A stretch of 64,000 nt of DNA from a virus: positions 1 through 64,000 of IMG/VR virus record IMGVR_UViG_3300031539_000005. One strand, 5' to 3'. The position numbers and the translations under genes were made by a program. The notes below the pieces were generated by a model. That model ran no database searches. It was not told the DNA's origin and was given only the letters and a program-made list of their open reading frames with translations. Shown in pieces: positions 61,003 to 64,000 of this stretch. Position 1 is the stretch's first letter, and every line of letters begins with the position of its first letter.

Positions 61003-61625
61003 AAAAATTAGCTTATACAGAAACTAAAAACTTTCCTCCTTTTTTGGATCAAATTGTGCTTATGGATCCTAAGGATTTGGTGATTGATGCTTATGCCAGA
61101 ATTCTGTGTACTAATTGCGGATTATATAATCGCGGAATTCTTTGCCCTCCTTTGCTTCCTCTCACTTATCCACAATTTAAAACCATAGATTCTTCAAGGG
61201 AATATTTTGATTCTTTTGATGAAGCCTACCTTTATGTGTTTAAAAATGATGGAAGAAGGAGATGGTGGTATCAAAAAGAGTGGGGAGACTTTGCTCACAT
61301 TAAACTTCAGGTTAGATTAGGAAGGCAGTTGAAGGGAGTAGAGGCGAGTAGTGCTCGGAAGCTAACGCATTTAATGAAGAAAGCTGAATTAGTGAATAAA
61401 AAGAGAGGCTTTACTGTTGCCACTTTTATTCAAGGCCACTGTGACAAGTGTGGCAAATGTCCTAATAGAAGCAATCCTCCTTGCAAAAAAGGAGGCCTTC
61501 CTAGTCTTGAAGCTACAGGCATCAATGTATATTCTCTTCTTAAAAAGTTAGGTATTCCTTATGAGTATCCGGTTCGTAATTATCTTACGCAAGTAGCATT
61601 AATGGTGAAAAAAAATGATTCTTGA
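60999..61625 (+). CDS. DUF2284-type metal-binding protein
   Basis: 208 aa. CTNCGLYNRGILCPPLLPL near 38-55 and CDKCGKCPNRSNPPC with the following PSLEATGINVYSLLKKLG are the paired Cys blocks of DUF2284 proteins, thought to bind a metal or Fe-S cluster. The family occurs mainly in anaerobic bacteria and archaea (family knowledge). A role in redox or in supporting the radical SAM enzyme is possible but unproven. Confidence 0.75.
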   Translation: MKKLAYTETKNFPPFLDQIVLMDPKDLVIDAYARILCTNCGLYNRGILCPPLLPLTYPQFKTIDSSREYFDSFDEAYLYVFKNDGRRRWWYQKEWGDFAHIKLQVRLGRQLKGVEASSARKLTHLMKKAELVNKKRGFTVATFIQGHCDKCGKCPNRSNPPCKKGGLPSLEATGINVYSLLKKLGIPYEYPVRNYLTQVALMVKKNDS

Positions 61626-62187
61626 TTTAGTAGACCATATAGAAATTAAAGAATGGATTCCTGAATTAAAAAAGCCTCATCCATGCTATCTGTATGATTT
61701 TAAGGCAATGGGGATTACTCCGTATCAACTCGGAGAGATCTTGTGGGGAAAGGAAGCGCTTCTTTTTGAGCGTCCCTTTAGAGAAAAAATAGGAGGGGTG
61801 AAATGTCCCTGGTGTGACTACGATTCTCGAAAAATGATAAGAGGAATAAGAAGAGAATACTGGCGTGGATATAGACTCCAAGATCACATCCAACAGCATA
61901 AGAAAAACATTCTTCATTATCAGATTTTGAAATTTCAGGGAGATTTATATTCCTTAAGATTAGGATTAGTGAGGCAAGGATGGCATGAATGTATGATGTT
62001 CATGGTGCAGTATACTTGCCAACTTTGTCTTAACCCCAGAACAGAAGGTAGAATAGGAATGTGTGCTATTCCTTCTTCGACCAGGAATCGTCCTCGGTGT
62101 CTAAAAGTTCTTGGCTATCCCATTGAACATATAAAGAAAATGAGAAAACATGACTGGTCTGTCCTTGGAATAATTGTGTTGATGTAA
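61615..62187 (+). CDS. Cys-rich protein, unknown
   Basis: 190 aa, 11-nt overlap with the DUF2284 gene. CPWC near 63-66 with later His residues (LQDHIQQHKKN) and CQLC plus single Cys near the end suggest two metal sites, the first like a C2H2 finger. No family is recognised. Co-expressed with the metal-binding protein before it. Confidence 0.5.
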   Translation: MILDLVDHIEIKEWIPELKKPHPCYLYDFKAMGITPYQLGEILWGKEALLFERPFREKIGGVKCPWCDYDSRKMIRGIRREYWRGYRLQDHIQQHKKNILHYQILKFQGDLYSLRLGLVRQGWHECMMFMVQYTCQLCLNPRTEGRIGMCAIPSSTRNRPRCLKVLGYPIEHIKKMRKHDWSVLGIIVLM

Positions 62188-62265
62188 ACCTTGCCTACAG
62201 AATTTCGTATATGGGTTAGTAAAATGGTTTATTGTTTTTTTTTATCTCTAAAAGAGGATGACACA

Positions 62266-62508
62266 ATGAAGGATGAAAAGCTCACAGACTCTGAAATTCA
62301 TGTAAGCGACAATTACAAAGATATTCTGAAATCGGTAGGGTGTGCTTTTATCTCTGGTTCACTTCTTACCAGAGGCTACGATTATTTTTTACATCCTGGT
62401 ACAACGGTTCCGATAATGCTTTACTTTGGATCATCTTTGTTTATCTTTTTCTTAGCTATTATTTTTGGAGCAAAGCACTTATTTCCCAGTGAGGCGAATC
62501 ATGAGTAA
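62266..62508 (+). CDS. Small membrane protein
   Basis: 80 aa from ATG 62266, with AAAGAGG 7-8 nt upstream; an in-frame TTG at 62191 lacks a site. One clear membrane segment at about 48-70 (VPIMLYFGSSLFIFFLAIIF) and a weaker hydrophobic stretch at about 22-38. Could be a holin-like or host-membrane protein, but there is no lysis cluster nearby. Confidence 0.5.
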   Translation: MKDEKLTDSEIHVSDNYKDILKSVGCAFISGSLLTRGYDYFLHPGTTVPIMLYFGSSLFIFFLAIIFGAKHLFPSEANHE

Positions 62509-62734
62509 CGCAAAGGATCCTATTAATAATGATCCAATGGCCTCTATTTCAGAAATAATTAGTCTGGATTATATATCAATTCGCATTAGAATTTCAGATT
62601 TTTCTCGTTTTGCCAATATGGTCATGGGATTGAAAGACGGAGGGACTTTCTTTCTTGAAAGACGGAAAGAATATCGTGTAGTTAAGGTCATCTTTGAACA
62701 CAATCTGGATGAAAGTAAAATAATCATTGCATAA
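62501..62734 (+). CDS. Small unknown protein
   Basis: 77 aa from ATG 62501 (MSNAKDPINND), overlapping the membrane-protein end by 8 nt. Contains ISIRIRISDFSRFANMVMGLKDGGTFF and a basic ERRKEYRVVKVIFEH stretch. No family is recognised; in the same short operon as the thymidylate-synthase-like gene. Confidence 0.5.
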   Translation: MSNAKDPINNDPMASISEIISLDYISIRIRISDFSRFANMVMGLKDGGTFFLERRKEYRVVKVIFEHNLDESKIIIA

Positions 62735-62757
62735 TGCATGAATAATGGAGGTAGGTA

Positions 62758-63984
62758 ATGGATGCTGATCTTACCAACTACGGGATAATAGAAGCTGATG
62801 GCGTGAATGATTGTTATTTACAAACAGTCAAGAGTCTTGTTCAATTTGGAGACATAGTTGTTTCAAGAGGAATGGAAACGAAAGAAGTCAGACCTGTAGT
62901 TCTTATTCTTTCAGATCCTAGAAAAAGATTTTTAACTTGTCCTGGCCGATGGATTAATCCTTATTTTCAGGTAATGGAAGCTATTTGGATTCTTTCAGGT
63001 GGGTCGTCGGTAGAGTGGATTTCTTATTATCTGAAAGATATAGAAAAGTATTCAGATGGAGAAAAAGAATTTCATGCTCCGTATGGAAAGCGAATTCGTG
63101 ATTTTGGGGCTTACCGGGATGCGGTTTATACTCTTCGATCCGTAGTTGGTTATCCCCCCGATCAGTTAAAGAATTGTTTTGACTATCTTGATATTGATCC
63201 TGATACTCGCCATGCGCTTGTTACACTTTGGAACCCTGCTTTTGACAATATTGGGATGGCTACTATTGATAGACCATGTAATTTTGCTCTTCATTTTTTG
63301 ATTCGCGAATCTGCTCTTCAGCTTACTGTCTATAACAGATCAAACGATATCCACTTGGGATTGTTTAATGCGAATGTAGTACAATTCAGTGTTATACTTG
63401 AAGCGCTCACTATGTGTCTCGGAAGACCTTTAGGTAAGCAGATTCATTTAATTAATTCTCTCCATTTTTATACAGATAGCCCAATAACATCGCGAATTTT
63501 AGCCGAGGATCTTGAAAAAAGGCCCTTCAGTGTATATGATTACGTTGCTCCTAAGCCTTTTTGGCTAAATTTCAGAAGATATAAAGATCTTGGTATGAAT
63601 TATTCAAATTATCAAATTTTAGACATAGAGCTTAAGAAATTTATGGCTCTTGAACAGGCGATAAGAAATGGTGACTCAGAAGAGATTGTGGAAAACTACA
63701 CAAGGGAGACTCTGTTCTTTAATTTTCTAATTGATGCAATTTTCTTGGCTCTATCCTATAGAGCTCTTAAGAAAGGGGATTTATCCTTGGCGTTCATGTG
63801 TTTAGATAAGGTTGTGGCAGCCGATATTTTTATTTCTTGTCTTGAATATTTGGTCAGGAAAGGAACGAAGGAGAATTTAATTTCTCCTGAAGTAATTATT
63901 GCAAAAGCTATGATTCATGATCATTTTTCTTTTCTTGGTCCTGAAAAAATAGCTAAAATAGATGAATATATTTTCCATCATTAA
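62758..63984 (+). CDS. Thymidylate synthase / pyrimidine hydroxymethylase superfamily protein
   Basis: 408 aa, RBS TGGAGGTAGG. Core motifs: PGRWINPYFQVMEAIWILSGG, a DRPCNFALHF segment with the nucleophile Cys174 (PCN instead of the usual PCH), and YNRSNDIHLGLFNANVVQFS (192-211) for RSxD and the Asn that in the family contacts dUMP. A C-terminal extension of about 120 residues is extra. It could make dTMP or a 5-hydroxymethyl pyrimidine nucleotide for modified phage DNA; the sequence does not settle this. Confidence 0.75.
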   Translation: MDADLTNYGIIEADGVNDCYLQTVKSLVQFGDIVVSRGMETKEVRPVVLILSDPRKRFLTCPGRWINPYFQVMEAIWILSGGSSVEWISYYLKDIEKYSDGEKEFHAPYGKRIRDFGAYRDAVYTLRSVVGYPPDQLKNCFDYLDIDPDTRHALVTLWNPAFDNIGMATIDRPCNFALHFLIRESALQLTVYNRSNDIHLGLFNANVVQFSVILEALTMCLGRPLGKQIHLINSLHFYTDSPITSRILAEDLEKRPFSVYDYVAPKPFWLNFRRYKDLGMNYSNYQILDIELKKFMALEQAIRNGDSEEIVENYTRETLFFNFLIDAIFLALSYRALKKGDLSLAFMCLDKVVAADIFISCLEYLVRKGTKENLISPEVIIAKAMIHDHFSFLGPEKIAKIDEYIFHH

Positions 63985-63990
63985 AAAGAT

Positions 63991-64000
63991 ATGTCTACCA
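63991..64000 (+). CDS. Possible start of next gene, cut by window end
   Basis: ATG TCT ACC at 63991, 6 nt after the previous stop. Only three codons are visible and the upstream AAAAAGAT is a poor ribosome site. Confidence 0.2.

Overview
The window is a continuous stretch of a tailed bacteriophage genome (Caudoviricetes). It is AT-rich, every supported gene is on the + strand, and genes are packed with 1-20 nt overlaps or very short gaps. A 2057-codon tape measure gene, tail-tube-like proteins and a hub/spike set, with no sheath gene seen, point to a long-tailed siphovirus-type particle. The head genes have the Mu/HK97-like order protease-scaffold, decoration protein, major capsid protein, gp36-like connector. 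No terminase, portal, integrase, lysis gene, tRNA or CRISPR array was seen; terminase and portal may lie upstream of base 1. The host cannot be named from the sequence.

Layout. 1-7413: the 3' part of a giant serine-repeat protein, then a 1305-codon GT9-methyltransferase-GT4 fusion interrupted by an intein, a GT-A glycosyltransferase and a radical SAM enzyme. 7427-11646: head module with two clear terminators; the protease gene appears to start at an AUU codon. 11671-16922: connector, completion, tail-tube and tail-chaperone genes. 16922-38210: tape measure, distal tail, fibre proteins (including a second serine-repeat protein at 27081), hub and spike proteins, with one small methyltransferase gene among them. 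38207-50256: a sugar-enzyme island with one GT9, four GT2 genes (one fused to a methyltransferase), a GT4, a CDP-glycerol-type phosphotransferase, a TagD-like nucleotidyltransferase and two further methyltransferases, plus a uracil-DNA glycosylase-like gene and small zinc-binding proteins. 50402-58488: replication module (UvsW-like helicase, helicase loader, DnaB-like helicase, primase) with a second small-protein+GT9 cassette and a methyltransferase inside it. 58639-63984: an acidic abundant-type protein, a CgeB-like glycosyltransferase, a DUF2284 metal-binding protein, a Cys-rich protein, small proteins and a thymidylate-synthase-superfamily enzyme.

How the parts may work together (inference): the phage carries about 13 glycosyltransferase or related transferase domains and six methyltransferase domains, far more than needed to modify DNA bases. 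They are interleaved with structural genes, two of which encode long Ser tracts punctuated by Arg/Lys that look like O-glycosylation substrates. The best single hypothesis is a phage-encoded system that builds and caps glycans, possibly including glycerol-phosphate units, on its own serine-rich fibres. Other unusual signals are an intein in a glycosyltransferase active-site loop, a probable AUU start, a UGA-interrupted zinc ribbon, an A9 frameshift site, a probable frameshift in the tail chaperone genes, a duplicated small-protein+GT9 cassette, and beta-domains recurring across neighbouring tail genes.
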